A stretch of DNA of 64,000 nucleotides from an uncultured Alphaproteobacteria bacterium (GTDB taxonomy: Bacteria; Pseudomonadota; Alphaproteobacteria; Methylaequorales; Methylaequoraceae): NCBI GenBank assembly GCA_902613995.1, contig CACMJG010000004.1:96034-160033 (forward strand), read 5' to 3'. A model generated the notes under the pieces. That model worked only from the letters and a program-made list of their open reading frames with translations. It was not told the origin of the DNA and did no database searches. Below are positions 55,510-64,000 of the stretch, piece by piece (positions within the stretch are counted from its first letter, which is position 1; the number at the start of each line of letters is the position of its first letter). Position numbers and translations under genes: made by a program.

Positions 55510-57817
55510 TTTTTTCTCTCACAAAAAACTCTAATCTGTCGTTCTGTACAACTTCATTGAATTTGGAAAGAACAATTCCGCACTCCAAACCGCTCATGAC
55601 TTCTTTTACTTGGTTTTTTTCTCTCCTAAGACTCTGTATTTCACATTCATGAAATATTTTTTCGTCTCTGAAAATCTTAACAAATGCTTTAGACGTCACT
55701 TTCCCCTCTTCAATAACGCATCCAGCAACCTTACTGGAATCTGAAAGTTCAAAGATTTGTTTCACTATGGCTTTTCCTATTTGAGTTTCCGTCTCCTCTG
55801 CATTATCAAGGCCGTCAATAATTTTTTGGGCCTCGTCTATAACCTCATATATTATCGAGAAATTACTAATTTTTATTCCTTCTCTTTTAGACAATGTTTT
55901 TGCTTGGGCGTTAGCTTTGACATTAAAGCCGAAAATTCTAGCATTTGATGCAATTGCAAGAGTTACGTCAGACTCATTAATTTCTCCAACTGCACTATGT
56001 ATTATTTTAATTGATATCTTTTCAGAGTTCATTTTGTTGAGGCTTTGTTCAATTGCTTCTTTCGAACCATGGACATCAGCTTTAACAATTATTGAAATTA
56101 CTTTTTTCTCGTCCTGAGATGCACTTTCTATCATCTGATCAATTGAAACCCTTTTGACTGATGAATTCTCTTCAATTCTTTTCATTCTTGATCTATATTG
56201 CGTAACTTCTCTTGCTCTTGACTCGTTATCTACAACAACTAATTTATCCCCAGAATCTGGAGTTCCAGATAATCCCAGAAGTTCAATAGGAAAGCTTGGT
56301 AAGGCTAAATTTATCTTCTCAGATGAGTCATTATACATTGCTCTTACTTTCCCCCATTCAGTTCCTACAACAGCAATGTCACCTACTCTTAAAGTTCCAT
56401 TCTGAATAAGTATAGAAACAACTGTTCCTTTTCCCTTTTCTATTTTTGATTCAATAACAGTTCCCTCAGCGTTTCTATTCGGATTTGCTTTTAATTCTAA
56501 TATTTCAGATTGAAGTATAATTGAATCCAAAAGATCATCTATTCCTGCTTTTGTTTTCGCTGAAACCTTAACGAAAACATTTTGTCCTCCCATTTTTTCA
56601 CTAACTATTTCGTACTTCATTAGGTCAGATTCAACCTTTTCAGAGTTGGCTGTTGGTAGATCTATTTTATTGACTGCAACTACAATTGGACATCCAGAAG
56701 CTTTAGCATGGCTAATGGCTTCTATTGTTTGTTCGTTGACGCTGTCGTCAGCAGCAACGACTAGAACTATTACATCTGTGATATTAGACCCTCTTGCCCT
56801 CATTTGACTAAAAGCAGCATGTCCGGGTGTGTCGATAAACGTAATAAATTGACCTTTTTTAGCCTCAACTATATACGATCCTATATGTTGAGTTATTCCA
56901 CCTGCTTCAGTCGAAGCAACTTTTTTTTCTCTAATTACATCAAGCAGAGATGTTTTTCCATGATCAACATGACCCATTACGGTAACTACAGGTGGTCTTG
57001 GGAGAAGATCCTTCTCTGTGTCAGAAGGTCCAGTCAAACCAACTTCAACGTCGGATTCACTTACTCGTTTTGGTACATGACCAAATTCAATTACTAACAA
57101 TTCAGCGGTATCGCTGTCAATTGTTTGATTAATGGTAGCCATTACCCCAAGTTTCATTAGTGATTTGATCAAATTTGAAGACTTTTCAGCTAGACGTGAC
57201 GCAAGTTCATTAACAGTTATTACATCTGGAATTATAACCTCTTTTTTTTTTCTCTCTTTATTTTCCTGATTTTCTTTATTTTCTGATTTTGTTACATTTC
57301 TAAGCTTTGCTTTCTCTCTAGCTCTTTTTATGGCGGCAAGTGATCTTACCTTCTCATTATCTTCATTAAGAGCTTGTGAGATTGTAAGTTTTCCTTGTCT
57401 TCTGTTTTCAAAGCTCTTTGGAGTTTTTACAAATTTTGGTTGTTTAGGTTTCTCGGTAACTCCATTATTTGATTCTTCACTTGTTTTATTATCTAAGAAA
57501 TTTCTTATGTTTGTTTTCTTTAAATTTTTTTTGTCATTTTTTTCAATTGGAGGTTTATTTTGATTTTCTGCTACGGCTATTTTAGGGCTTTCTTCTCTCT
57601 TATTTTTTTCAGGTTGAGTTAAGGAAATATCAGGAGATTTTGGTTGTTCGACTTTTTCGTTTTTTGAAAATCCGCTAATAGACCTTTTTTTCTTAACCTC
57701 AACTGAGACTGATCTACTTCTCCCGTGAGAAAAACTTTGTTTTATTTGACCAGCATTTATTGTCTTCTTAAGTTGCAATTTACCGGTTAATTTATTCTTG
57801 TTGTCATTATCTGTCAT
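55493..57817 (-). CDS. infB: Translation initiation factor IF-2
   Basis: A 774-residue GTPase that brings initiator tRNA to the 30S subunit. A low-complexity charged N-terminal part (about 1-200) leads to an IF2N-type ASRLAEKSSNLIKSLMKLG. The G domain has GHVDHGKTSLLD, DTPGHAAF and NKIDLP. Domains II-IV follow. It begins 6 bases after nusA. The ylxR gene, common between nusA and infB, is absent. Confidence 0.97.
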   Translation of the reverse strand: MTDNDNKNKLTGKLQLKKTINAGQIKQSFSHGRSRSVSVEVKKKRSISGFSKNEKVEQPKSPDISLTQPEKNKREESPKIAVAENQNKPPIEKNDKKNLKKTNIRNFLDNKTSEESNNGVTEKPKQPKFVKTPKSFENRRQGKLTISQALNEDNEKVRSLAAIKRAREKAKLRNVTKSENKENQENKERKKKEVIIPDVITVNELASRLAEKSSNLIKSLMKLGVMATINQTIDSDTAELLVIEFGHVPKRVSESDVEVGLTGPSDTEKDLLPRPPVVTVMGHVDHGKTSLLDVIREKKVASTEAGGITQHIGSYIVEAKKGQFITFIDTPGHAAFSQMRARGSNITDVIVLVVAADDSVNEQTIEAISHAKASGCPIVVAVNKIDLPTANSEKVESDLMKYEIVSEKMGGQNVFVKVSAKTKAGIDDLLDSIILQSEILELKANPNRNAEGTVIESKIEKGKGTVVSILIQNGTLRVGDIAVVGTEWGKVRAMYNDSSEKINLALPSFPIELLGLSGTPDSGDKLVVVDNESRAREVTQYRSRMKRIEENSSVKRVSIDQMIESASQDEKKVISIIVKADVHGSKEAIEQSLNKMNSEKISIKIIHSAVGEINESDVTLAIASNARIFGFNVKANAQAKTLSKREGIKISNFSIIYEVIDEAQKIIDGLDNAEETETQIGKAIVKQIFELSDSSKVAGCVIEEGKVTSKAFVKIFRDEKIFHECEIQSLRREKNQVKEVMSGLECGIVLSKFNEVVQNDRLEFFVREKSEKKP

Positions 57818-57823
57818 CTAGGT

Positions 57824-59338
57824 TTAACTTTTATACCAATGTTTTCTTGAATCCATAATTATTTCATCAGCTTTATCTTGATCCATGTCTCTAAAAATCT
57901 CAATTAATTCTAAATTTGATAAGTCTGCAAGCTGGTCTCTGGTTTTAATATTATTTTCGTTAAGTTTTAAAAGTTGGTCTGTATCTAATAGTTTTGTAGT
58001 CAACAAATAATCATCAAATCCAGATTCTTTCAATTTTGATAAATTTTCAACCCTAATTTTCTCAACACAAATTTTAGCTCTTTGTATCAGCTCTTTTGAT
58101 AAATTTTCATCGAAGCCTTCTATAGAGGTTAATTCCTCAAGGGAAACCATTGCAATTTCTTCAAGTGATGTAAAGCCCTCTGTTACAAGCAAATGCGCTA
58201 TCACTTCGTCAACGTCCAACAAACTAATAAACTTTTGTGATAAATTTTTAAATTCTTCGTTTCTTCTGTCAGACTCCTGAGATGTTGTTAATATATCAAT
58301 ACTCCAGCCAGTCAATGCACTAGCTAATCTAACATTTTGACCCTTTCTTCCAATTGCGAGGCTAAGTTGTTCGTCAGGAACGATTACATCAATCTTCTTC
58401 AGTTCCTCTTCTATAATTACTTTATCAACTTCTGCTGGGCCTAAGCCGTTAACTACAAATGTTGCAATATCTTCAGACCAAAGCACAATGTCAATTTTCT
58501 CTCCTTGCAATTCATTAACCACTGCCTGAACCCTACTACCTCTCATTCCAACACAGGCTCCAACTGGATCAATGCTCTTTTCTTTGGTATAAACTGCAAT
58601 TTTGGCTCTACTTCCAGGATCGCGAGCAACAGACTTTACTTCTATTATTCCATCGTAAATCTCTGGAACTTCTTGAAAAAACAATTTTACTAAGAAATTG
58701 TTATGCGCTCTTGATAAAAAAATCTGTGGCCCTTTTAAATCGTGTTTAACCTCATTAATATAAGCTCTAATTCTGTCTGATCTTCTAAAAACCTCTCTAT
58801 TTAAAAGTTCTTCCCTCCGCAAAATTGCTTCACCTTTTCCTAAATCCACAATCAGGTTTCCATATTCAACTCTTTTAACGATCCCATTAACTATCTCACC
58901 AACCTTGTCTTTGAATTCATTAAATTGCATAATTTTTTCAGCCTCTTTTACTTTTTGAAAGATGACCTGTTTAGCTGTTTGTACTGCAATTCTCCCAAAA
59001 TCAAGTGGAGGCAACTCCTCCCTTAAAAACTCTCCTGTTTTTAGAGATTTATTTTTTAAATCTGAAATGTTAATTTTATTTATTCGCTCCTCTGAAGGTA
59101 ATGTCTCTATGTCTTTAACAACTTCTTGATATCTATACAAACCTATTTTACCGGTTTCTTTATCTACATGAGCTCTGATATCTAACTCGAATCCATATTT
59201 TGTTCGTCCGGCTTTAGCAATTGCCATTTCCATCGCTTCTATTACTTCCATTTCATCTATGCCTTTTTCTTTAGCAATATTCTTTGCGACATCGATTATG
59301 TCAAAAGATAAGGAATCTTTTATTTCGTTCTTTTCCAA
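57824..59338 (-). CDS. nusA: Transcription termination/antitermination protein NusA
   Basis: A 504-residue RNA-polymerase-binding protein. The N-terminal domain runs to about residue 125, followed by S1 (NGIVKRVEYGNLIVDLG) and KH domains (DPVGACVGMRGSRVQ and LSLAIGRKGQNVRLAS). Two C-terminal acidic repeats with helix-hairpin-helix (from about residue 370) are present. The ATG at 59338 has an AGAGAGG SD. The 121-base upstream spacer holds a possible promoter. rimP, its usual upstream neighbour, is not present. Confidence 0.96.
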   Translation of the reverse strand: MEKNEIKDSLSFDIIDVAKNIAKEKGIDEMEVIEAMEMAIAKAGRTKYGFELDIRAHVDKETGKIGLYRYQEVVKDIETLPSEERINKINISDLKNKSLKTGEFLREELPPLDFGRIAVQTAKQVIFQKVKEAEKIMQFNEFKDKVGEIVNGIVKRVEYGNLIVDLGKGEAILRREELLNREVFRRSDRIRAYINEVKHDLKGPQIFLSRAHNNFLVKLFFQEVPEIYDGIIEVKSVARDPGSRAKIAVYTKEKSIDPVGACVGMRGSRVQAVVNELQGEKIDIVLWSEDIATFVVNGLGPAEVDKVIIEEELKKIDVIVPDEQLSLAIGRKGQNVRLASALTGWSIDILTTSQESDRRNEEFKNLSQKFISLLDVDEVIAHLLVTEGFTSLEEIAMVSLEELTSIEGFDENLSKELIQRAKICVEKIRVENLSKLKESGFDDYLLTTKLLDTDQLLKLNENNIKTRDQLADLSNLELIEIFRDMDQDKADEIIMDSRKHWYKS

Positions 59339-59368
59339 TTTATTACCTCTCTATTTTTTTCCTTACAA

Positions 59369-59396
59369 ATTATATATCTGTTTTGAAATTTGAAAA
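59369..59396 (-). promoter_or_regulatory. Possible sigma-70 promoter for nusA-infB unit
   Basis: On the minus strand TATAAT lies at 59374-59369 and TTTTCA at 59396-59391, with a 16-base spacer. The -10 is a perfect match and the -35 matches 4 of 6. The start of nusA is 30 bases downstream. In such AT-rich DNA a chance match cannot be excluded. Confidence 0.4.
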
Positions 59397-59459
59397 GTTT
59401 TAGATATTCATACCAATACTTTAAAGAAACTTAAATAATTTAATATTTTTTTTTAAACT

Positions 59460-60116
59460 TTATTTCTGATAAATAAATAAATTTATTCTTCTATTTTCTC
59501 TTTTTGCTTTTCTAAAATATTTTGTTGGATAGATCTTATAATCTTCGAAAATTTGATTATCCGAAGTCATTGAAAGAAGTTTGAAGAAATTTTGCTCTGA
59601 AAATGATTTCAAAATTTGATTTGAGTAATCTTCATCATCGGTTGCTATTAATATTTCAGAATACTTGAGAGTTATTTTATCAAGATTTTTGACGAATTCT
59701 TCATTGATAAGTCTTCTTTTTTTATGTTTTTTTTTAGGCCAGGGATCAGGAAATAAAATAAAAATTTTTTTAAAATTTATATCACCCACAATCTCTAAAA
59801 ATTGAGAGAAGGTTGCATTTGAAAAAAAAATATTTGAAATTTTCAATATTTCAATCTTTTTTTTTAATTTTAGTCCACCTGAAATAAAGGGATCAATCGC
59901 AAGAAAAATATCTTTTTTTGTGTTTTGCGACTGAAAGATTAAATTTTCACCTCTACCAAAACCAATCTCAAGATTAACATTTTGGCAACTTTTAATTAAT
60001 TTTTTTTTTATATCGCTAAAGTTTATTTCGTTAAAAAAAAAATCGAAATTTTCTAAGTCAAATGAATTGAATCTTTTTGTTTTTCTTGAGAGCCTCCTTC
60101 CATAAAAAGGGAGCAT
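59460..60116 (-). CDS. trmB: tRNA (guanine-N7)-methyltransferase
   Basis: A 218-residue SAM-dependent enzyme forming m7G46 in tRNA. It begins MLPFYGRRLSRKTKR, has LEIGFGRGENL for SAM, and the hallmark LFPDPWPKKKHKKRR. The C-terminal TKYFRKAKRENRRI is also typical. It starts 2 bases after metK. The order metK-trmB-(rimP)-nusA is common in alphaproteobacteria. A 121-base spacer separates it from nusA. Confidence 0.95.
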   Translation of the reverse strand: MLPFYGRRLSRKTKRFNSFDLENFDFFFNEINFSDIKKKLIKSCQNVNLEIGFGRGENLIFQSQNTKKDIFLAIDPFISGGLKLKKKIEILKISNIFFSNATFSQFLEIVGDINFKKIFILFPDPWPKKKHKKRRLINEEFVKNLDKITLKYSEILIATDDEDYSNQILKSFSEQNFFKLLSMTSDNQIFEDYKIYPTKYFRKAKRENRRINLFIYQK

Positions 60117-60118
60117 AA

Positions 60119-61294
60119 TTAATATTCATTTAGAATTTTTTCAGCTAAATCAGTATTTTCCCACGAAAATGATCCTGTTTTAGGTACATATTCTCTTCCA
60201 AAATGGCCGTATGACGAAGTAGCTTCATAAATAGGTTGGTCCAATTTAAGATGTGTTTTTATTCCGTTAGGAGATAAATCAACATGATTTTTTATTATAT
60301 TAACGATTTTGTTCGTGTTTAAATCTGAATCTCTGTCAGTTTTCAAATAAATTGAAATTGGCTTAGCAACTCCAATGGCATAGGAAAGTTGTAATAAACA
60401 TTTTTTAGCGAGTTTTGTAGCGACTACATTTTTAGCTATGTATCTAGCAATATATGCAGCTGATCTATCAACCTTGGTGTAATCTTTTCCTGAAAAAGCT
60501 CCACCTCCATGCGGAGCAGACCCACCGTAAGTATCAACAATAATCTTTCTTCCTGTTAAGCCAGTGTCACCATCAGGACCACCAATTACAAACCTTCCGG
60601 TTGGATTAATTAAAATATTTTCAGATTTAGGAAGGATTTCAACAGGAATGGAATCTTCAATTATTTGTATTACTTTTTTTCTTATTTGTTCATTTTTTAC
60701 ATCCTCAAAATGTTGTGTTGAAACCACAATAGAGGTGATATTTTTGGGTTTATTGCCCTCATATTGCATGGAGACCTGGCTCTTTGAATCCGGGCCAAAA
60801 AAAGAATCATTTTTTTTTCTATAATTTGATAGATTCTGGAGAATCTTGTGAGAGTAATGAATTGGTGCAGGCATCAAATAATCGGTTTCAGAACAAGCAT
60901 AGCCAAACATTATTCCCTGATCACCTGCACCTAATGTTTCTGGGGAGTCAACTCCTTGAGAAATGTCTTGAGATTGGTTATGTAAATAATTCTCTATCTC
61001 TACATGTTCCCAATGGAAACCGTCCTGCTCATAACCAATATCTTTAATTTTTTCTCTTATTTTTTGTTCTATAATTTCATTTTTAACGTCTTGGTGGTTT
61101 TGATTTATTTTTACCTCTCCTGATAAAATAACTCTATTTGTGGTTGCCAAAGTCTCGCATGCTACTCTCGAGTTTTTATCAGCCTTCATATAAAGATCAA
61201 CGACTAAATCTGAGATTTGATCACATATTTTGTCAGGGTGTCCTTCTGAAACTGATTCACTAGTGAAAATGAAATTTGCTGAATTTTTTGACAT
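60119..61294 (-). CDS. metK: S-adenosylmethionine synthetase
   Basis: A 391-residue enzyme making SAM from methionine and ATP. FTSESVSEGHPDKICDQISD at the N-terminus, GAGDQGIMFGYA, and GGGAFSGKDYTKVDRSAAY are complete. It supplies the methyl donor recycled by AhcY. It follows lnt by 22 bases in the same direction, leaving no room for a SAM riboswitch. Confidence 0.97.
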   Translation of the reverse strand: MSKNSANFIFTSESVSEGHPDKICDQISDLVVDLYMKADKNSRVACETLATTNRVILSGEVKINQNHQDVKNEIIEQKIREKIKDIGYEQDGFHWEHVEIENYLHNQSQDISQGVDSPETLGAGDQGIMFGYACSETDYLMPAPIHYSHKILQNLSNYRKKNDSFFGPDSKSQVSMQYEGNKPKNITSIVVSTQHFEDVKNEQIRKKVIQIIEDSIPVEILPKSENILINPTGRFVIGGPDGDTGLTGRKIIVDTYGGSAPHGGGAFSGKDYTKVDRSAAYIARYIAKNVVATKLAKKCLLQLSYAIGVAKPISIYLKTDRDSDLNTNKIVNIIKNHVDLSPNGIKTHLKLDQPIYEATSSYGHFGREYVPKTGSFSWENTDLAEKILNEY

Positions 61295-61316
61295 AAACCT
61301 AACTACTATTTCATAA

Positions 61317-62840
61317 TTAGAAAATTTTCAAATCTTTTCTTTTTTTTATTAAAAAGTCAGTAAGTATGCAGATAAGAAAAATAATTAAAATTAAATATAC
61401 CAAAACTGTGTTTTTGTGTTTCATAAAAAAAGTTTCGTTTTTTTTCAAATTAAAGTCGTGCTCTATAAAACCACTTTTGTTTAAGCCTATTTTCTTTAGG
61501 ATTTTTCCATTTGCATCAGTTACAACAGAAATTCCAGAATTTGCAGAACGAATAAGTGGAATGCCTTTTTCAACTGATCGAAAAATTGATGCAGTCAAAT
61601 GTTGTTTTGGGCCAATAAAGTTTCCAAACCAAGCATCATTTGTAATGTTTATTAGGAGTTCAATTTTTTTATTGTTAAATGTTTGGAATATAGCTTCATA
61701 ACAAATTGAAGGTTCAAGATATATTTTTTCTCGTTCTACTTCCAAAAATAGAACTTTATCTCTGTCTCCCTTACTAAAATCTGTTTTTCCTGGTGTTAGT
61801 TTCAAAATATTAAAAAAAGATCTAAATGGTATAAATTCACCAAAAGGTACCAATTTTTTTTTATCGTAAAAACTTATGTCATTTTTATTTATAATGTAAA
61901 AGGAATTGAAAACTTTAAAATTACTACCAAGAAATTCTCTTCTCAATCCCCCTGTAATGATGACTGTATTTTCATCAATTTTTTGTTTAATGTAAGCAAT
62001 GAGATCTTCGTTCTCGTTTAAAAAACCTGTAATTGCTGCCTCTGGCCAGACAACTAAAAGCTCCTCTTTTTTACTCTTATTCGATAAAATTAATAGTTTA
62101 TCTAAATGTTCTTGAAACAAAGTTCTATCCCACTTTTTATTTTGAGGAATATTTGGCTGTACAACTCTTACAGAGAGTTTCTTGGATTCAAGTTGAACTT
62201 CCTTATCTGGCAATATTGAAAAAAATATCAAAAAAAAGGGGAATAGTGTCAAGGGAAATATTAAACCTCTAGCTTTGTTTATTAAGCATATAACTATTGT
62301 AATTATCCACAAAATTGTCAAAAAAGATAAACCAAACACCCCAATTAAAGATGAAATTTTAATAAAATTCTCATTAAAAATCCAAAGATGCCCGTAAAGA
62401 TTAAAAGGTAGACCACCAAAAATATTAGATCTCAAAAGTTCAGATATAAAAATAAAAAAAGAAATTGATAAAATCTTAGTAAAGAAAAAATCATAAATTT
62501 TTTGAAAATTTATAAATTTTTTAATTAATACAGTTGGAATAGAGAAAAATAAGCCCATTAAAGATGGGAAAACAATCAAAACCAAAGGGGCTAAGATTTT
62601 ATGTTCTTCATAAATTAAAAAAGGATTCACAATCCAATGCATAGACGTAAAAAAAAAACCTACCCCAAACAACCAACCAGAAAGAATTGGATTAAAGTTA
62701 CGTTCTTTGAAAAATAATCCTTTTATTAATAAATAATGCCCAAGGATCGAGAAAGGGATTAAGATTGAAGAAAAGAAAGAAAAACCATTTAATATACCAC
62801 CAGCGAAAAATGTAAAATAATTAGGAGGTTTATTTAACAT
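61317..62840 (-). CDS. lnt: Apolipoprotein N-acyltransferase
   Basis: 507 residues from ATG at 62840 (a TTG 6 bases upstream is possible). About six membrane helices fill the first 210 residues. The nitrilase-like domain has Glu in VVWPEAAITG, Lys in KKKLVPFGEFIP and Cys in EPSICYEAIF, the E-K-C triad. Lnt adds the third acyl chain to lipoproteins, as would be needed for the hydrolase at 21462. It overlaps corC by 11 bases. Confidence 0.93.
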   Translation of the reverse strand: MLNKPPNYFTFFAGGILNGFSFFSSILIPFSILGHYLLIKGLFFKERNFNPILSGWLFGVGFFFTSMHWIVNPFLIYEEHKILAPLVLIVFPSLMGLFFSIPTVLIKKFINFQKIYDFFFTKILSISFFIFISELLRSNIFGGLPFNLYGHLWIFNENFIKISSLIGVFGLSFLTILWIITIVICLINKARGLIFPLTLFPFFLIFFSILPDKEVQLESKKLSVRVVQPNIPQNKKWDRTLFQEHLDKLLILSNKSKKEELLVVWPEAAITGFLNENEDLIAYIKQKIDENTVIITGGLRREFLGSNFKVFNSFYIINKNDISFYDKKKLVPFGEFIPFRSFFNILKLTPGKTDFSKGDRDKVLFLEVEREKIYLEPSICYEAIFQTFNNKKIELLINITNDAWFGNFIGPKQHLTASIFRSVEKGIPLIRSANSGISVVTDANGKILKKIGLNKSGFIEHDFNLKKNETFFMKHKNTVLVYLILIIFLICILTDFLIKKRKDLKIF

Positions 62841-63666
62841 TAACAAGGATTCGTTTGATTTTTCTAGTATCTGCGTCTCTTATTGTAAATTCCAAACCAC
62901 TTTTGTGATTAATAACTTCACCCCTACTTGGAATCTTTCCTAATAAGTTAAAAACCAAACCTCCTACTGTATCAATATCTTCTTTTTCTTCATCAGTAAA
63001 ATAACCACCAATCTTTTTCTCTAAATCTTCAACGGGCAATCTAGCCGAAACATCATATGTTTTTTTAGAAATTTTCTTAATCTCTTCAATTTCTTCAAAA
63101 TCGTGCTCATCTTTTATTTCACCAACTATTTCCTCAACCAGGTCTTCAATCGTAACAAGTCCATTGGTACCACCAAATTCGTCAACGACTATAGACATGT
63201 GAATTTGTTCTGATCTCATCTTTAGTAAAAGATCAAGAATCTTCATTGAAGGAGATGAAAATAGAATCTTCCTTGTAATTGTTTTCGAGAGACTTAAATT
63301 TTCTTTCTTTTTTTTGTTATTAACTTTTTCAAATAAATCCCTTATGTGAATCATACCAATTATCTTATCCAAATTATCTTGAAAAACAGGTATTCTAGAA
63401 TGTTTAGTTTTATTAATGAAAGTTATAAGTTTATCAATTTTAATATCGGAAGAAACTGCATCTATATCAGCTCTTGGAATCATTACGTCCTCTATGCACT
63501 TATCACTGAGATTAATTACATTTTTAAAAATGTTTTTGGTTCCGTCGTCAATTTTTTCAGTACTACTTTTATTTTCATCAATCAAGTCTTCGATCACATT
63601 TTTAAGTTCCTCTTTCTGATTTGATCGAAATAGTGAAATGATGCTACCGTAAATTTTCTTTATCAT
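62830..63666 (-). CDS. corC: CorC/HlyC family CBS-domain protein
   Basis: A 278-residue protein with two CBS motifs. VMIPRADIDAVSSDIKIDKL and RIPVFQDNLDKIIGMIHIRDL mark the first, and MHIS..VVDEFGGTNGLVTIEDLVEEI the second. A C-terminal CorC_HlyC domain is present (VEDLEKKIG). There is no DUF21 membrane part. It overlaps ybeY by 4 bases. Function: probable divalent-metal or envelope homeostasis. Confidence 0.9.
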   Translation of the reverse strand: MIKKIYGSIISLFRSNQKEELKNVIEDLIDENKSSTEKIDDGTKNIFKNVINLSDKCIEDVMIPRADIDAVSSDIKIDKLITFINKTKHSRIPVFQDNLDKIIGMIHIRDLFEKVNNKKKKENLSLSKTITRKILFSSPSMKILDLLLKMRSEQIHMSIVVDEFGGTNGLVTIEDLVEEIVGEIKDEHDFEEIEEIKKISKKTYDVSARLPVEDLEKKIGGYFTDEEKEDIDTVGGLVFNLLGKIPSRGEVINHKSGLEFTIRDADTRKIKRILVNVK

Positions 63667-64000
63667 GACCCATAAAGTATTTTTTTCATAATATCTTTTT
63701 CTATAGCTTCCATTTCGATCGAATCTTTCGTATTTGAATGATCGAATCCGTATAGATGCAAAGCACTGTGAACAATCATATGAAGAAGATGATCAAAAAA
63801 ATTTTTTTTTTGATCGTTTGCCTCTGAAAGAATTTTTTCAAGTGAGATAACGATATCACCTAAAACAAAATAATTTTCTAGGTTGCTGATCATTCTTTTT
63901 TCATTTTGAGGAAAGGATAAAACGTTCGTAGGTTTATTAATCTTTCTGTACTTTGAATTAATTTTTTTAATCTCTTCATTATTTGTTAAGAAAACTGATA
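63663..64000 (-). CDS. ybeY: Endoribonuclease YbeY, 5' end beyond window
   Basis: A zinc-dependent rRNA-maturation endonuclease. The open frame continues to the right edge of the window: internal sequence SVFLTNNEEIKKINSKYR and NKPTNVLSFP precede the ATG at 63893, so that ATG is not the start. The metal site HSALHLYGFDH (H-x3-H-x5-H) is complete. The protein is missing only its N-terminal part. It is the first gene seen of ybeY-corC-lnt-metK. Confidence 0.93.
   Translation of the reverse strand, partial: SVFLTNNEEIKKINSKYRKINKPTNVLSFPQNEKRMISNLENYFVLGDIVISLEKILSEANDQKKNFFDHLLHMIVHSALHLYGFDHSNTKDSIEMEAIEKDIMKKILYGS

Noticed and set aside
59401..59459. Terminator between trmB and nusA
   Set aside because: There is a T run and weak AT palindromes but no GC-containing stem; not supportable as a rho-independent terminator.
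61295..61316. SAM riboswitch upstream of metK
   Set aside because: Only 22 bases separate metK from lnt, too short for any known SAM riboswitch; none seen before ahcY either.
62303..62311. Perfect DnaA box TTATCCACA
   Set aside because: A single copy inside the lnt coding region; one such match in 64 kb is expected by chance at this base composition.
63346..63624. Plus-strand frames opposite corC
   Set aside because: Two overlapping frames lie across the conserved CBS domains of corC; no independent coding evidence.

Overview
The window is a gene-dense, very AT-rich piece of a bacterial chromosome, with almost no spacing between genes and many short overlaps. Gene content and order point to an alphaproteobacterium. 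Supporting blocks are sppA-ihfB-lapA-pyrF-trpFBA-accD-folC-trxA, tsaE/amgK/murU near ahcY and hprK/rapZ/EIIA, the mutM/ubiE pair beside rpsT-dnaA-dnaN-recF-gyrB, an Irr-type Fur regulator, and ybeY-corC-lnt-metK-trmB-nusA-infB-rbfA-truB-rpsO-pnp. Low GC, overlapping genes and the loss of usually conserved small genes suggest a streamlined, probably marine lineage (SAR11, HIMB59/AEGEAN-169 or similar). The exact clade cannot be settled by reading alone.

Layout. Bases 1-6237 (+) hold the end of sppA, ihfB, a frameshifted lapA-like gene, pyrF, trpF, trpB, trpA, accD and folC. Bases 6234-10144 (-) hold trxA, an exonuclease I gene where addAB would be expected, murU, amgK and tsaE. A ferredoxin/flavodoxin-NADP reductase gene (+) follows. 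Bases 11222-16688 (-) form a transporter-less phosphotransferase cascade: hprK, rapZ, an EIIA of the mannose type and an unusual HPr-Enzyme I fusion, ending with ahcY; a periplasmic copper chaperone gene lies upstream. Next come a HugZ-like gene, polA with a tiny coupled zinc-finger gene, an orphan ABC ATPase, a probable lipoprotein hydrolase, three small unknown genes, a POT peptide transporter and tRNA-Arg(TCG).

Bases 24633-34094 are a mixed accessory region: a YgjP-type peptidase, a histidine phosphatase, acylphosphatase, FxsA, a CbbY-like phosphatase, hldE, a UDP-glucuronate decarboxylase, SYLF, CbiX, ankyrin repeats, a degenerate tetrapyrrole-methylase homologue and SCO1. Bases 34091-44062 (-) carry a class A PBP, gyrB, recF, dnaN, dnaA, a rhodanese, rpsT, a small secreted protein and mutM. 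Bases 44061-48577 (+) carry ubiE, coaBC, dut, an Rrf2 regulator, cysK and a MoeB/ThiF protein. The rest is mainly the (-) transcription/translation block ending in pnp, preceded by metK, lnt, corC and a ybeY cut by the right edge.

There is no rRNA, CRISPR array, prophage or insertion sequence, and no stretch over 300 bases without a gene. The most unusual points are: the HPr-EI fusion inside the HprK/RapZ/EIIA/AhcY cluster; exonuclease I in the addAB position; long homopolymers at gene starts, one of them breaking lapA; several head-to-head gene pairs whose start codons touch or overlap; missing rimP and ylxR; and an SD-bearing hairpin before the POT transporter. I did not find one clearly novel multi-gene system; the PTS-like cascade is the best candidate.
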